Part shown: positions 26,051 through 37,823 of the stretch, piece by piece
Position numbering within the stretch: position 1 is the stretch's first letter
How the letters are laid out: the number at the start of each line of letters is the position of its first letter
Assembly: GCA_034008185.1 (NCBI GenBank)
Contig: CM067109.1
Location: 35,868,885-35,932,884, forward strand
Source: Gorsachius magnificus
Taxonomy: Eukaryota > Chordata > Aves > Pelecaniformes > Ardeidae
DNA length: 64,000 nucleotides
Direction of reading: 5' to 3'
Made by a program: the position numbers and the translations under genes
Notes under the pieces: model-generated
Seen by the model: only the letters and a program-made list of their open reading frames with translations
Databases searched by the model: none
Told to the model about the DNA's origin: nothing

Positions 26051-26628
26051 TGTCATGGTTTCGGTTGGGACAGAGTTAATTTTCTTCCTAGTAGCTGGTG
26101 CAGTGCTGTGTTTTGGATTTAGTATGAGAAGAATGTTGATAAATCACTGATGTTTTAGTTCCTGCTAAGTGGTGCTTACACCAGTCAAGGACTTTTTCAG
26201 CTTCCCATGCTCTGCCAGGTGCACAAGAAGCTGGGAGGAGACACAGCCAGGACAGCTGACCCCAACTGGCCAAGGGATATTCCAGACCATATCACATCAT
26301 GCTCAGTATATAAACTGGGGGAAGAAGAAGGAAGGGGGGACATTTAGAGTGATGGCGTCTATCTTCCCAAGTAACTGTTACGCGTGATGGAGCCCTGCTG
26401 TCCTGGAGATGGCTGAGCACCTGCCTGCCAGTGGGAAGCGGGGAATGAATTCCTTGCTTTTCTTTGCTTTGCTTGCACACACAGCCCTTGCTTTCCCTAT
26501 TAACCTGTCTTTATCTCAACCCACGAGATCTCACTTTTACTGTTCTGATTCTCTCCCCCATCCCACTGTGGGGGAGTGAGCCAGCGTCTATGCGGTACTT
26601 AGTTGCCGGCAGGGGTTAAACCACAACA
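26051..26628 (+). mobile_element. Solo LTR (avian ERV, ERVL-like) with perfect 5-bp duplication
   Basis: The element starts TGTCATGGTTTCGG, ends GGGGTTAAACCACAACA, and is flanked by TTTCT on both sides (26046-26050 and 26629-26633). A TATATAAA box at 26307-26314 follows CATGCTCAG. The CTGTCTTTATCTCAACCCACG segment near 26504-26526 marks the R/U5 region, with a degraded ATTAAA-type signal just upstream. TG...CA termini with a 5-bp duplication fit an avian class III (ERVL-type) or related LTR, a family I recall as widespread in non-galliform birds. No internal region is present, so it arose by LTR-LTR recombination. It is on the same strand as RNF38. Confidence 0.93.
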
Positions 26629-27102
26629 TTTCTAAACCTAACAGCTCTGAATAAAAATCCATTTCCGGCTCATGGAATATTTAGCTTACAGAATCTTTGC
26701 TATCTTGCAAGTTCTGCAATAATTTGTAGAGATAAGAGGAAAAAAGGCAGTCAGACTCTGTGTTTCTAGTGTTAAAGCCTGGGACTACGAGCTGGCATTC
26801 TATATAAACTATGTGTAATATTTTAATCTACAAGCCTATCTATTTTTCAGTATTTCTGAGCCTTCTTTTGCAAAGCCTACCTGTTCATGTTGCTAATTAT
26901 TTATGCTTACCTAGTTAAATAATTTCAGCCTTGTGGTAATGTGTTACTGTCTTGTTCTTTTGCTATTCCCTCCAACAAAGACTTCTTAACTTTCATATTT
27001 TAACGTGGGATGTATTTTGCCCTGAGATTCCATTCTGTGGAAGAACATCTTTATATCTACAGTTCTTTAAGTAACAATTAACAAAGCTTTGGAGTCAGTT
27101 TT

Positions 27103-27152
27103 GCTCAACAATCACGTTGATCGTATTGCTCAAGAATCACGTTGATTGTATT
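27103..27152. repeat. 25-bp tandem duplication
   Basis: Two units begin at 27103 and 27128; GCTCAACAATCACGTTGATC is the start of the first, and the second differs at two positions. Confidence 0.9.
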
Positions 27153-27315
27153 TCTCAGGATTCTTATGTGACTATGGACCCTTACCTAAAAGCAGACTTT
27201 CTCCGTTGTTCATCTGCTCCTGCTCTCTGATCCTTAATGAAGTCCATAATTACCTTCCTAGTAACTGTTTGTGATGTTGTAACTAAATGATGGGTTGTGG
27301 TAATCCTTAATAAAA

Positions 27316-27475
27316 GATACGCTATATGTGTATATGCATGTGTAAAATGAATATGTGGATGTGTGTATGTACACATACTTTTTTCTATACACCTATGTGT
27401 ATGTATGTGCACATAAGTTATATGTATGTATATGCACACATGCAGAATATAGGTGGGAGTGTGTGTAGGTAGATA
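27316..27475. repeat. Degenerate alternating purine-pyrimidine tract (TATG/CACA-rich)
   Basis: About 160 bases of TGTATATGCATGTG- and TATGTATGTGCACA-type sequence, a decayed (TG)n/(TA)n/(TATG)n microsatellite. It explains the His/Thr/Tyr-rich antisense open frame here. Confidence 0.85.
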
Positions 27476-28639
27476 CACAATACAGTAGTAAGTAGTAGGT
27501 GCAAATGAATTCCTGAAACAAAAAATTTTACTTTGTTATAAACATTGTCTAACACATTTTGAAGCTTCTGTTTCGTTTTTTTTTTTAAAAAGGTATTATT
27601 TCAGTAACCCAGTATGTTATGGCTGGTCCATTTGCTAGCAAACATGCATCTGTAAACAAAACAGCAAAGATTCCTTTTCAGACCAAGCAAGAGGGGATTT
27701 AGTTTTCCTCATAGTAGCTTTTAAACTTTTTTCAGTAGGCAGAATTGTTAGTGGTAAGTGTTGGGTTTCCTGCTGAGAACATCGAGTAACAGACTCTCAA
27801 AGCCAGTCTTGCTAAGGGAAGAGGGGTAAAAATCAATAGTAGTGACAGGCGAGCTGTGAGAGTCTCTCTTCGCTGTCACTGCATAATGATGCTAGGGGCC
27901 CCAGAGGAAATGCGATGTTGCTGCTGTCCGGAGCTTCCTGTCTGCTGTGGAGCAGTTTTTAACAGTGGTGCCAAACGTTCTGCAGCTGCCCTTTCTTCTG
28001 CAACAAAACCTCTTCTCAGAACACATGGCAAAAAGGAAGTTCATTATAATTTTCTACTGCTGGCTGTGCATGTGCACCACGTAATTTAGTTCTTCTGTAA
28101 AGACCTGCAGGTTTTTTAATGTTGGTTTTCCTATTTATCTTCACTTGTAAAATGCCATTATTAGCTCTATTATTTTTGAGTGGCAACAAGTGGAGGCTCA
28201 AAATAGTTACGCTTGGTATTGTGATGCCCACTGTGAAAAAAGTACAGAATATTTGGCTTATGAGAAATGAGAAAAGTAAACATAGGGAAGTTACTGTAAG
28301 ATCGTTCTGTTATCACAAATTTGAGATAAATTTGCTAGTGTTTTTTTTCTTGCACAAAGGGATAAAGCATAGCAAGACCTTTCTACTGCTATGTGCCCAT
28401 CTTCATTTTATGTGCCAAACCTTTATACCAAACTTCTTCCAGAAATATCATACTCTAATGTCTGCATGATAAAGGGTACTACTCTTTCATATCCCACCAC
28501 TCATTAATCTGCTAATGTTTTGAATATCCTGACTGCAAGAGTGAACAATTCTAAATAGTGGCTATTTATAAGTAACACAATATTTTCTAGAAATAATAAA
28601 ATATTCTTATAAATAATAGAACAATAAACTGCATTCTGC

Positions 28640-28755
28640 ATGTATGTGACTATATATATGTATACTTATGTATATATCTGTACATATGCATAGGTATACA
28701 TAAATATGTGTGCATATATATACACACATTTTACACATATGCATATATTATATTG
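28640..28755. repeat. AT/TG-rich degenerate microsatellite
   Basis: TATATATATGTATACTTATG and similar alternating purine-pyrimidine sequence runs for about 115 bases. Its composition resembles the tract at 27316. Confidence 0.85.
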
Positions 28756-31662
28756 TTTATTATGGATTTCCACAATCCATTATTAATTTAATAGAAATCT
28801 CTACCACAGTATCTAAAATCTCTTCCTGAATACTTTTGCTCTGCAGCCAGCTCAAAATTTCTGCAAAATGAAGTTGGCCACTAAAAAGCCAGGATTTTCT
28901 CTTAAGAGGGGAACTTAAATAAATGTGTGAGTGTGGGGGTATAATTTTTTTCTCTTGTGAGTTTTCCCCCCAAAATTGATTGCATTCAATTTCTTTTATG
29001 CTTTTCTTCACAAGTGTATTTTCTGTAAATTTAAAACCAGAATGTTCTGAGATGTTTACAGCATTACTGCAGAAGACAGATGTTTAAGCAAAACCCCAAA
29101 TAGCATAAAACCTGAAATAATACTCGTCAGCTCACAGTTCTGGGTTACTGTGAACTGGTACCCCCGAGACACCACAGAGCTGCAAGCACATTCAAAGGAA
29201 GGGATACACTGGGGATACATAGCATAGATGTCTACTGCACCACGTCTGCCTCACTTTACAATTGGGCTAAAAGCAATTATGAAGTTTATTAATAAACAAA
29301 CACATTATTAGGAAATTTGTAGAGTAGTAAAATAGTCAATGGTAGGCCATCAAATCAATTTGCCATTATATTACAATGCATATTATTATGCTTATCTATA
29401 AAGCTGCTAATTGTAGGTCTAAAGTCTAATGAATCACACCTATGACTACTGAATTACAATTCTTTAAGCACTGAGATGCCTATCACTTTCACTAGCAGTC
29501 CCCTACATCAAGTCTTACAGACTTTGTTGGTATAAAAATGAAAGTAAAACTACCTCCTTAGTATGAGCCAAATATAGAGCTATACATTGCCTTGCCTATG
29601 GGATCCTTTGAGATGACTCCTTTTAAGAGATTTATGTAGCATAAGTAATAAACTCTGCTACTGGTGAACTTTTGTAAGATACCGCTGTGCATTCTTACAC
29701 ACTAAAAACTGATTTAGGAATTGTTTGGCTTAAAAGCAGCTCAGGTTTGGAAAAGAAGGAACTTATAAGTGTACTGCATTTTGGGATCAAAGTTTTAATA
29801 GTACCTCTCAGGAAAAAGGAAGTTGAATGCTCTATTCCCCTTAATAAGGTCAGAGTATGTTGGAATTTTCTTGTGGGTTAAATTTGATTTGATGGAGACT
29901 TTTTGCTTTGGAAAAAGAACATTTAAGTGGATGAGGAGACTTATTTAGAAGTTTGTCTGATTGAACTGTGTTCAGATAGCATGTGTGACTTCAAACTTTT
30001 GGACAGAAAAACTGGACACTATTAGCTGTTCTATGGAACTTGGAAACCCCAGGACAGTATTTACATAATTGTTTCCCAGTAGCTGTGGTAAAGCCAGCTA
30101 GTCTGCAAGTGGTGTGAATCAAGCCCAAAATGATGTGAATTGGCTCAAGTTCATGAATGAACAACATCCAGATGCTAAGTTTTGGATGGAGCTCAGTATA
30201 TTCTTGCTGAGTGCTGGGGTAGTGCCTGTGCAGTACAGTATTGCTCCTTCCATACTTTGTACTACAGCTAAGATAAGAAGGGAAATCTACCACAACCAAC
30301 TTTAATAAAATTCATGTGGCATAATGATAGCAGTAGCAATTGCGGCTGAAAGATGAGACAGTATGTTGCTTGGAGTTCAGCAGTATATTCCTCAAGGATG
30401 TTCAGTCACATTAGAGTGTGCGTGTGTGCGCGCACATATGCAAAAGAGTGAAGGAGAAGGGAACTGATTTTCCTTCTCTCCCATTCTTTACTATTCTGTT
30501 TTAGAATTTTGGAATGCAATTTTAATCCTAAATACATTTTTTTTACCTGAGGGTGGTGATGACAATAAGCAGTGACAAACTCTCCATCCACACACACACG
30601 CCCCCCCCAGTATAGAGGGGTTTAGGGGGGGCTTGCACTAATTGGCCATGATTTCTGCCTGTGGCTGGCTGCCTGCCTGCTTAAACGATTCCATTCTTTG
30701 ATCAGTTCCATCCAGGTCCAAAACAACACACGGACTGCAAAGCTTTATGACAAACTTTTTATGTGGAATTTGTTGTAAGTGTTACAGAATAGGACTACTA
30801 ACATTTCAAAATTATAACAGAAGGACCACAAGACACTTGTGGAGGAGAAGTCTAGCTAAATCTTTTGTAAGGAAAATCATTAAATGGTGTAACTTTACAA
30901 ACTAGACTCTTCTTGCTTTTTTAAAAATTGTTTTGCTCAGTATTTTTAGGAAGAAGTCATCTTAGGGAAGTATAAATTCAACAGTAGCAGTTGCCCATCC
31001 CCTGTACTTTGTGAGCAAGGAAACAGCACATTATAAAACTTTACAGTGTAAGAGCTCTGGAAATCTGCTTGAGAATCTGTATGGATACAATTAAACTTTA
31101 GTTTGTCTCCCTCCTTGGGCAGAAGTCTCCAGACTAGGGTAAGCCTTTGCAGAGATGTGCTGTCCATTTTTTGCTAGGCATAGAGAAACCCATGGAAAGA
31201 CCTTAAGCAGGCAGAAATTCCACTACAAACAAACCGGGTATCATTAAAACTTTTCCTCTGTGACCTTTTTCCACTCACTCTTATTAACATCTAACTGGAA
31301 GGAGACTGCTGTTTTGTGGCTACCCAGGGTGCTAAAAATTCTCTGTAGTAAAGGATATGGGACAGCACTACACTGCCTAAATGTGTAGTGTGTAGCTTCT
31401 CATTGATATCTGTGCATATGTACTTCACTGCACATGATTGTCTTGGATTGATGAACTAGTTCTAATTTTATTCGGTTTAAATGTTTAGAAAACACATGTG
31501 AAGACGTTGGTACACTGCACAAAGTATCTCTGATGCTTATTCTGTTATCAGAATTAAATACATGACTTGTCAGACACAGCTGTTTGGCAACTAAATCTTT
31601 TGTGTGGGGAAGAATGTTTGCTAAATTTGTCTTTTGGATGATCGTTTTAATATTTTGTTTTG
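28756..31662. other. Non-coding stretch, possible unassigned old repeat
   Basis: At 29150-29560 the AGTTTATTAATAAACAAAC motif near 29283 and the surrounding texture resemble the antisense R region of a decayed LTR, but no termini or second copy could be found. The rest shows nothing beyond short CA and C runs near 30588-30608. Confidence 0.3.
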
Positions 31663-31705
31663 TTTTTTTTTTCCCTCTCTCTCCCTCGTCCCCCTTCTTT
31701 TGTAG

Positions 31706-31776
31706 GTAGCATTGGTACATCCTTTCAATGCCACTCAATCCATCAAGATCATATTTGTAATGATGACAGCGACAAG
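31706..31776 (+). CDS. Possible 71-bp exon, uncertain
   Basis: A long pyrimidine tract (31663-31700) leads to a tgtag acceptor. Then come 71 bases open in one frame (GSIGTSFQCHSIHQDHICND, then DSDK) ending AAG before gtgagg, a good donor. Read this way it accepts one base from an upstream exon and ends in phase 0. That phase would allow splicing to the RNF38 exon at 54741 (DSDK then SEDSP). I do not recognise the peptide, and it is not part of the human RNF38 sequence I remember. It could be a lineage-specific alternative 5' exon, a UTR exon or a chance pair of splice signals. Only splice-site quality and phase support it. Confidence 0.25.
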
Positions 31777-34700
31777 GTGAGGCTTACAAAATGTTTCCTT
31801 CACAAGATATATATGCATTGGGTTTTCTTACGTATTGCTTTTACTGTACAAAAATTGTTTGTTTTGCAGTTACAGCAGTCAATTTTCAGAGTACTCTTTG
31901 AACTCTCTCTGACGTATTAAGAAATACATTTTACTCAAGACAATCTTTTAGTCAATAAGAAATATTTGTCTTTATTTTTTTGAACAGTAATGTTTTTGCC
32001 AATTTTTTGGTAAGGTAGGATGTCTTGTTGCTTCTGACTTCAGAGGTTAGAGCCTAGCTAAGTGTTAAAACCCTTTTTGCAGTAACTGTATTTTACTTTT
32101 TTGGAGTTGGGAACTTGAGGTTTTACGAATCAGAAGCTTCCGTTTGGTGCTGCAGCCTTAGAATACCAACCTGTCTAGTGGTGTGCAAGTGTTTTCCTAC
32201 CTTTTTTTTTTTTCGACACATTCTCAGATTAGCTTGTTTTGATTCAGTGGAGTCCTGGATGTTAAATGTTCAATGATACTTCGATCAGTAGAGTAAGTGT
32301 GGTTGGTATACAGAAGGGAAGAATTTTGACATTGAACTGCTTGTGAGACTTGCTTTCATGTTCCTGTTGTTGATGGTTTTACCTTAAGCTTTACTGACCT
32401 TAAATAATGCAAATTGATAAACACTAGTTCAACATGTAACATGTATTACACTGTCTGCAAGTATAACACTTTGCAGTAAACTAACTTTTTGGCTTGATGT
32501 GCCTGGAAAAGGGCATGTATTAGTCAAATTTAAAATTATCTTTCTCAGGAAGTGGAACATGACTTGCATGGCAGTGCCTTGATAAGTGCACAAATCCTGG
32601 TGTTTTGAAATTCTGGAGTGAGTTAACTTCATAGGTGTTTCAGCTTATCCCAGAGCTAGACCTGCTTTCAGTCCCAAGTTTGTTTTACTGCTCTACTGCC
32701 TTGTTTTCTTTTTTCCCCCTCTCACTCATTTTTTTTTTAAATGCAATTTTACTTTTAGGTACCATCCTAGATTTGGGGCCTGGTTTAACCTACAGATATT
32801 GGTCAAATATGCTGTCCAGAACATGGCAAAATTATTTTAAAAGTTTCCAGTCGATGAACTGGTTAACTATGTCCAATAGTATTCACTGGGTCTTTTTTGT
32901 TGGGGTTTGGGTTTTTTTTCTTTTGTTCAGCCCTTGTGCATTCTGTTCCTGGAAGATTCTTGGGTGAGAAGCAGGTGGGGGAAATTTCCTTTCACAGTCA
33001 TCCTAGTGCACCAACTTAACACTGGCATTCCCTTTTAACATTCTTCCTTTTCTGTTATTACATGGTCAATAAAACTGTTTTAAGTCTTGTTGGAAATTGT
33101 TTGTTAGGTGCTTCATGGGTTTGGGGGGAGGGAGTGGGAAGGGGTGTGGCAATTTACCTGGTTCAAATTTCAGAAGAGTGCATAGCCTTTTGAGTTGTTT
33201 GGCACACTACCGGCCTCTGCATTAGCAGAGAAACTGGGCCACAACTTTACTTTTTTGCGTATTTATGGATAGTGGGAGAAAACGGTCTTTCTCATTGGTA
33301 TTGATTCTGCACCAAATGAGAACTCAAAACTGTAAAAGCTGACTACAGTGGAACTAGTACAAAAAGCAGAAAGAATGTGTTTTGGGTGTATTTCAAACAT
33401 ATCTTTTCCCTCAAATGTCAGTTTTATTCCATAGGAGCTTTGATTTTTCTGTGAGAATACATGAAGCTGTTTGCCTTGCATTTCATAGGAAACTCTAGTT
33501 GATCCCTTGCTTAAAATTAATTGTTTGGAAATACAGTGAAGAATCTTCAGAGCAGACATCTGTGCTCTTCTCAGATGTACCACTGAACTCTGTGCTCTCG
33601 TTTTGAAAGAGAAGATAAGAGCAGTAAGCTCAGCTAGTGTCACTGGAGGGCTATAGGCCAACTGGATGTCTGTTGTTCTGTTTTCTAATTTTTTGAAGGG
33701 CTTGTGTATATGGATATACTTTTTTTTTTTTTAAATTATAGGTAGTGCTTCCTAAAAGCAGCTGGTTACAGTCTCAGGGTCAATTGCAGTTCTCTACCAC
33801 GCTTTGCTTGTATTTCACATATGCCTATATTTTTGTGTCAGTTGCTGAACTGCTTATTAGTTTCCAGTGTGAATTACTTAGAAAATGAGAGTACTGATTT
33901 ATTCTGCCATTACTAAGAGACAGCACCTGTTCATTTTGGTGGGAAAGTTGCAATCTTAATGAAAACAATTCCCAGGCTTCCACCCCAGTTACTTGATTTT
34001 GTTGACTTGGCACATGAGAATCTTGAATTCACGTTCGGTGACATCAGCAGGAAACCAAAGTCTAGGATTTTTCATGTGTGGCCTCACTGCATTAAGAAGG
34101 ATGTGTCATTGTTGAAAGCATTATTAGTACTAAGATTCTGTTTAATTTTGTTGCACCAAAACCAGTACTTTGCCTCGTCTTATATAAAAGATCATAGCAT
34201 ATAAAAGATAACAGCATAGATACAGAGTACATTTGCCATTTTACTTGCTGTTGCAAAGTAATTATAATTGAGATACATCTTAAAATAATTGTTGCCTTGG
34301 AGGTGGGAGCTTTTAAGCCTCAGTGCATGAGTCTGGGGACCTTTTTTTTCGCTTGTGTAATTTCTTTGATTTTTCTTTGAAATATAACATGCTGTATATC
34401 TGTAATACCTATGACTTTTAAATGAATGAAATAGTTAAAGCTGGAATTGTCATTCTTAAAATATTAAATACCAGAACTGAATACATTTCTTTATGGAGCG
34501 CAGCATTTAAGGAAAGGTATTTGTAACAACCAACAATATTCCTTGGAATAGAACTTTGCTTTAATGCCCAAGCGGTAGTTTCCTACTAGTGCTAACCAGA
34601 GATATAGATGCAAGTGTGTTATTCTGCAGAGCCTTTCAATCATATTCACTTTATTTAGCTTTAAAAGTACTTTCTGTCCTTTGGGTGATAGTTCCACCAG

Positions 34701-35989
34701 TGGTATACTTTCATTAAAGGATGCTGGCTCAATTTGAAAAGAAACTCCAAAGATGCAACTCTTTAATATTCTTGGGACTTCTCTTTTCAGAGATCTCATC
34801 AAGTTATTTATTCCTTAGTTCTCATGCAGTTAAAACCCAAATTGACCACCCAGCATTAATGAAAAAAATAAAGCACCATGGGAGCAATCTAGTGGAATTT
34901 TTTCACTAGCACTAAGGGGTTGGAAATTATTATTATTTCCAAATATTGACCTTACTTCGCTCCTTTTTAACTTACTTTCATTTATTTTTACTTACGTAGT
35001 ATGATGATTTGTTTTATTGTAGTATGTAAGGAATTTCTCTTTGCCTTGTACTTATGACCCAAATACATAACTACATGTTCTGATTCACTATTTCTAATCT
35101 TTACATTTCCCAGTTATAGTTAGTACATCTTCCATTTATTTAGTAATTTCTTGTTCCTGAACTTACTCTCGTTTGTTTTGTCTTGATGGGCACTCAGTCC
35201 TCAGTCTGTAATCCAGAGGGCTGTAAACTTTTTAAAAAGATGTTTTTCACAATAGGGGAAGTATTTTATAAGTTCTAATCCTTAAAAAAAAAAAAAAATC
35301 CACTTGTTTGTTTTTCCTCTTTGGATGGTGCAGAGTCTGGTAGGATAAGCCTAACAGACTCATCCATAGCTGAACTCAAAATGATTCAGGAATTCAGGTA
35401 TTTTAAGGTTCATCACATTTATTAGTACGTGATCTATAAAAGAAAGGCTATCTGCACTTCTTGTGGGGAATGTGTGGGGGACAATACATAGGAAATTGGG
35501 AGTATTCAAGGGAATTTCTTTCGCCCCTTCCAATTTTGAAACTGGAAAAAAGATTCTTCCGGTCCTACTAAGGCAGCACTAATTCACCCAAGAGGACTTG
35601 ATGTGTGCATCATCTGTCCCCTGTCGTCGTCATCCCACCCCCCGTTAGTTGCAATTGATTCTGCCTGTCCTTTCTGAGTAGCTTCCTGCCTTTTTTGTTT
35701 TCATTTCACATCTGGCAGCTGCAAGGATATAATTTACTGATTCACTTTCATGCCTGGTGAATTGTCTCCTTTAGAGCGTTAATTCTTTATATCTACAAGA
35801 GAGGGTTTATTTTGTTTTCTTGGCTCAGACTTGGGGAAGCTTTAATTAGAGTACAGAGAATGGAGGCAGGTTTGAAAGGTGAGCTAGCTGAAGTGATGAT
35901 GTCTTATTTAAGGGGAATAGCTTGAGTAGATCGGTTCTGCGGTACCTCATTTGTTCCACTTGCTGAGCAGTTCTGCATCAAGAGAGAAT
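31777..35989. other. Non-coding, nothing recognised
   Basis: AT-rich sequence with several T- and A-runs up to the left edge of the CpG island. No exon or known repeat was identified. Confidence 0.55.
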
Positions 35990-36033
35990 CTCCCTGCGGC
36001 ACCGGTAGCAAAAGGCCGATCGCGTTTCTCTAA

Positions 36034-36056
36034 TGACTCATCAGCAGGTGACGTCG
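36034..36056. promoter_or_regulatory. AP-1/MARE-like site next to CRE-like site
   Basis: TGACTCA followed by TCAGCA (36034-36045) matches the AP-1 core and a MARE/NF-E2-type element. Nine bases after the AP-1 core, TGACGTC (36049-36055) matches a CRE/ATF core. The pair sits at the left edge of the CpG island. A third related core, TGACGTG, lies near 36628. Function is inferred from motif identity only. Confidence 0.45.
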
Positions 36057-36814
36057 CTCCTGTGGCTTTCGTGGGCTTTTCCTAGTCATTCCCACCCCCT
36101 CCTGCACATCGGGAAAGCAGATTAAAACCCAGAGCCCGTAGGTGTGAGCCGAGCAGACCGCAGGCGGCCGTTGTTGCGAGGCTCGATGGCTTTCGTGATG
36201 ATTCGGTTCTGAGCGCAGAGTCCCCAGTGCCGGTGCCACCCCGCCGCTGCCAGCAGCACGTACGGCCGCCCCGCAGGCCTGCCTCCCGCCCTCTCCTCTG
36301 CCAGCGCTGTTTCCTTCCGGCTGCCTCACTCGGGCGCGCCAGTTGCCTGCGGCCGTGCGCTCCCTTGCCTTTTAAGCTGTGGGGACGAAGCAGCGTCGCG
36401 GCGGGCAGCCCCGGGGGCGGGCGCGGGCGGAACACCGGGCCGCGGGGCGGGGCGCGCCCACATAAACTAAGGGGGGGGGGGCGGAAACAGAGGCCGGGCT
36501 TGGTGCGCCGGCGTGCGGGGCTGCGGCGCGGCCGCCGCCGAGGGGCGGGGGAAGGGCGGCTCTCACCCGAGCGCGCAGGCGCCCAAAGCTTTCGGCTCGC
36601 CCCGCCGCCACGAGCTTGGCGGCGGAGGTGACGTGCGCGCGCCGCCCTCCCTGCCGCCCCTCCCCCCCCACAAAGGTGCGAACAAAAGGCGCCCGGCGCC
36701 ACCATTTGTGGGGCGGGGCGGAAGGCCCCCCCCGTTGAGCCCGGCAGCCGAGGGGGTTAAGGGAGCCGGCAGCGGGTGCCCCGGGGTGGCCTCACGCCGC
36801 ACCCGGTTCCGTTC

Positions 36815-37007
36815 GGCCGCCATGCGTAAACGTAGCGGGCGAAGGAGAGCCCGGGCCGGGCGCGAGGTCGCCGCTGGAGGCCGTGCTTCCACGTGGGGCA
36901 GCCTGCAAGGTGGACGAGAGCTCGGCCAGTTTAGTTCGGGGGATACAGCATTTGATCCTGTTAAAATCGCTTTGTCTGCTTTGGCGAAAAGCAGAACTGG
37001 AACCTAA
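36815..37007 (+). other. YY1-like/Kozak ATG and short Arg-rich open frame in the CpG island
   Basis: GGCCGCCATGCG at about 36815-36826 matches both a strong Kozak context and a YY1-type initiator. The ATG at 36822 opens a 61-codon frame (MRKRSGRRRARAGREVAAGG...) ending TAA at 37005-37007, with a possible AAG/gtggac donor near 36910. It might be an upstream ORF, an alternative first coding exon or simply the YY1 site. There is no homology support, so coding status is unproven. Confidence 0.2.
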
Positions 37008-37823
37008 AAGTCAGCAGACTTTCCAGAAGTGAATTGCTCTGCGCTGTCCTCAAGAAGGCGAGCAGGTTCGATGCGCCGCATGCGTGCAAAGAGGTAGCAA
37101 GTATTTCCGAAGCACCGGACAGCTGATCGTACTCCTGTTCCCATGGTAAAATGAAGTTTCTAGGTGTCCTTAATCCTCCTAAATTGAGAAAGGACGTTCA
37201 AGGAAATGTTGGTGTTAGCAAGGCTGTTTTAGGGCATCTTGTTAGTGTTTTTCGGTATGAGTTAATTCTTATCCCTGTATAACATGAAGGGATTTTTTTT
37301 TTATACTTAGACCAGAAAAATGCTTCTTGTTTTCTTGAGAAGTGTATTTTAAAACTGATTATGCATTGGGATGTTTTCTGGAGACATCCATTTTACGTTG
37401 TAATTGTTCATAGCAAGTAGTTTAGATACTCCTTATGCAGAGGTTCACTGAAGCGTAAGTCATGAGAATGTTTATGAATGTATAGTATTTGCACTTTGAA
37501 ACAGATTTTTGAGGGTAGTATTTGGAGTAATGGTGTATGTTATGGTCAGTGCTTCAAAGTTATAGTGAGGCAACTGGAATGGTAAGATGAACAGGATTTT
37601 ACTAATAGTCTGCCTTATTCAAGTATTGCTTACTACTTGATTATGTGTTGCTGCTGACATGCTTGTTCTTAAATGCCATTCACTGAGGCAACTACTTTAG
37701 TTTCGGTTGCTAAATGTATGATATTTATCCACATCCCGGGGATTTTCCTGGGTTTTGGCCCAACAGACTCCCTAACTGCTTTGCAGCACTACAAGAATAA
37801 AAAGTACAAACCTTTTTTCCTTT

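Larger units (their letters stand above)
35990..37110. promoter_or_regulatory. CpG island, likely RNF38 promoter or alternative promoter
   Basis: Composition switches abruptly from AT-rich to very GC-rich with dense CpG between about 36000 and 36910, tapering by 37110. GC boxes occur at about 36433-36443 and 36711-36721, and an 11-G run at 36471-36481. No canonical TATA box was found, as is usual for CpG-island promoters. The next plus-strand coding exons are those of RNF38, whose human orthologue uses several 5' ends, so this is probably an RNF38 promoter. Whether it is the main or an internal promoter cannot be told from the window. Overlapping long open frames on both strands here are a by-product of the GC content. 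Transcription in both directions is possible. Confidence 0.8.

Noticed and set aside
27182..27478. His/Thr/Tyr-rich minus-strand frame resembling a repeat protein
   Set aside because: It is a translation of a decayed TG/TA microsatellite.
36082..36705. 207-codon minus-strand open frame (and overlapping plus-strand frames) in the CpG island
   Set aside because: Ala/Arg/Pro/Gly-rich frames open on both strands reflect high GC content. No recognisable domain is present.
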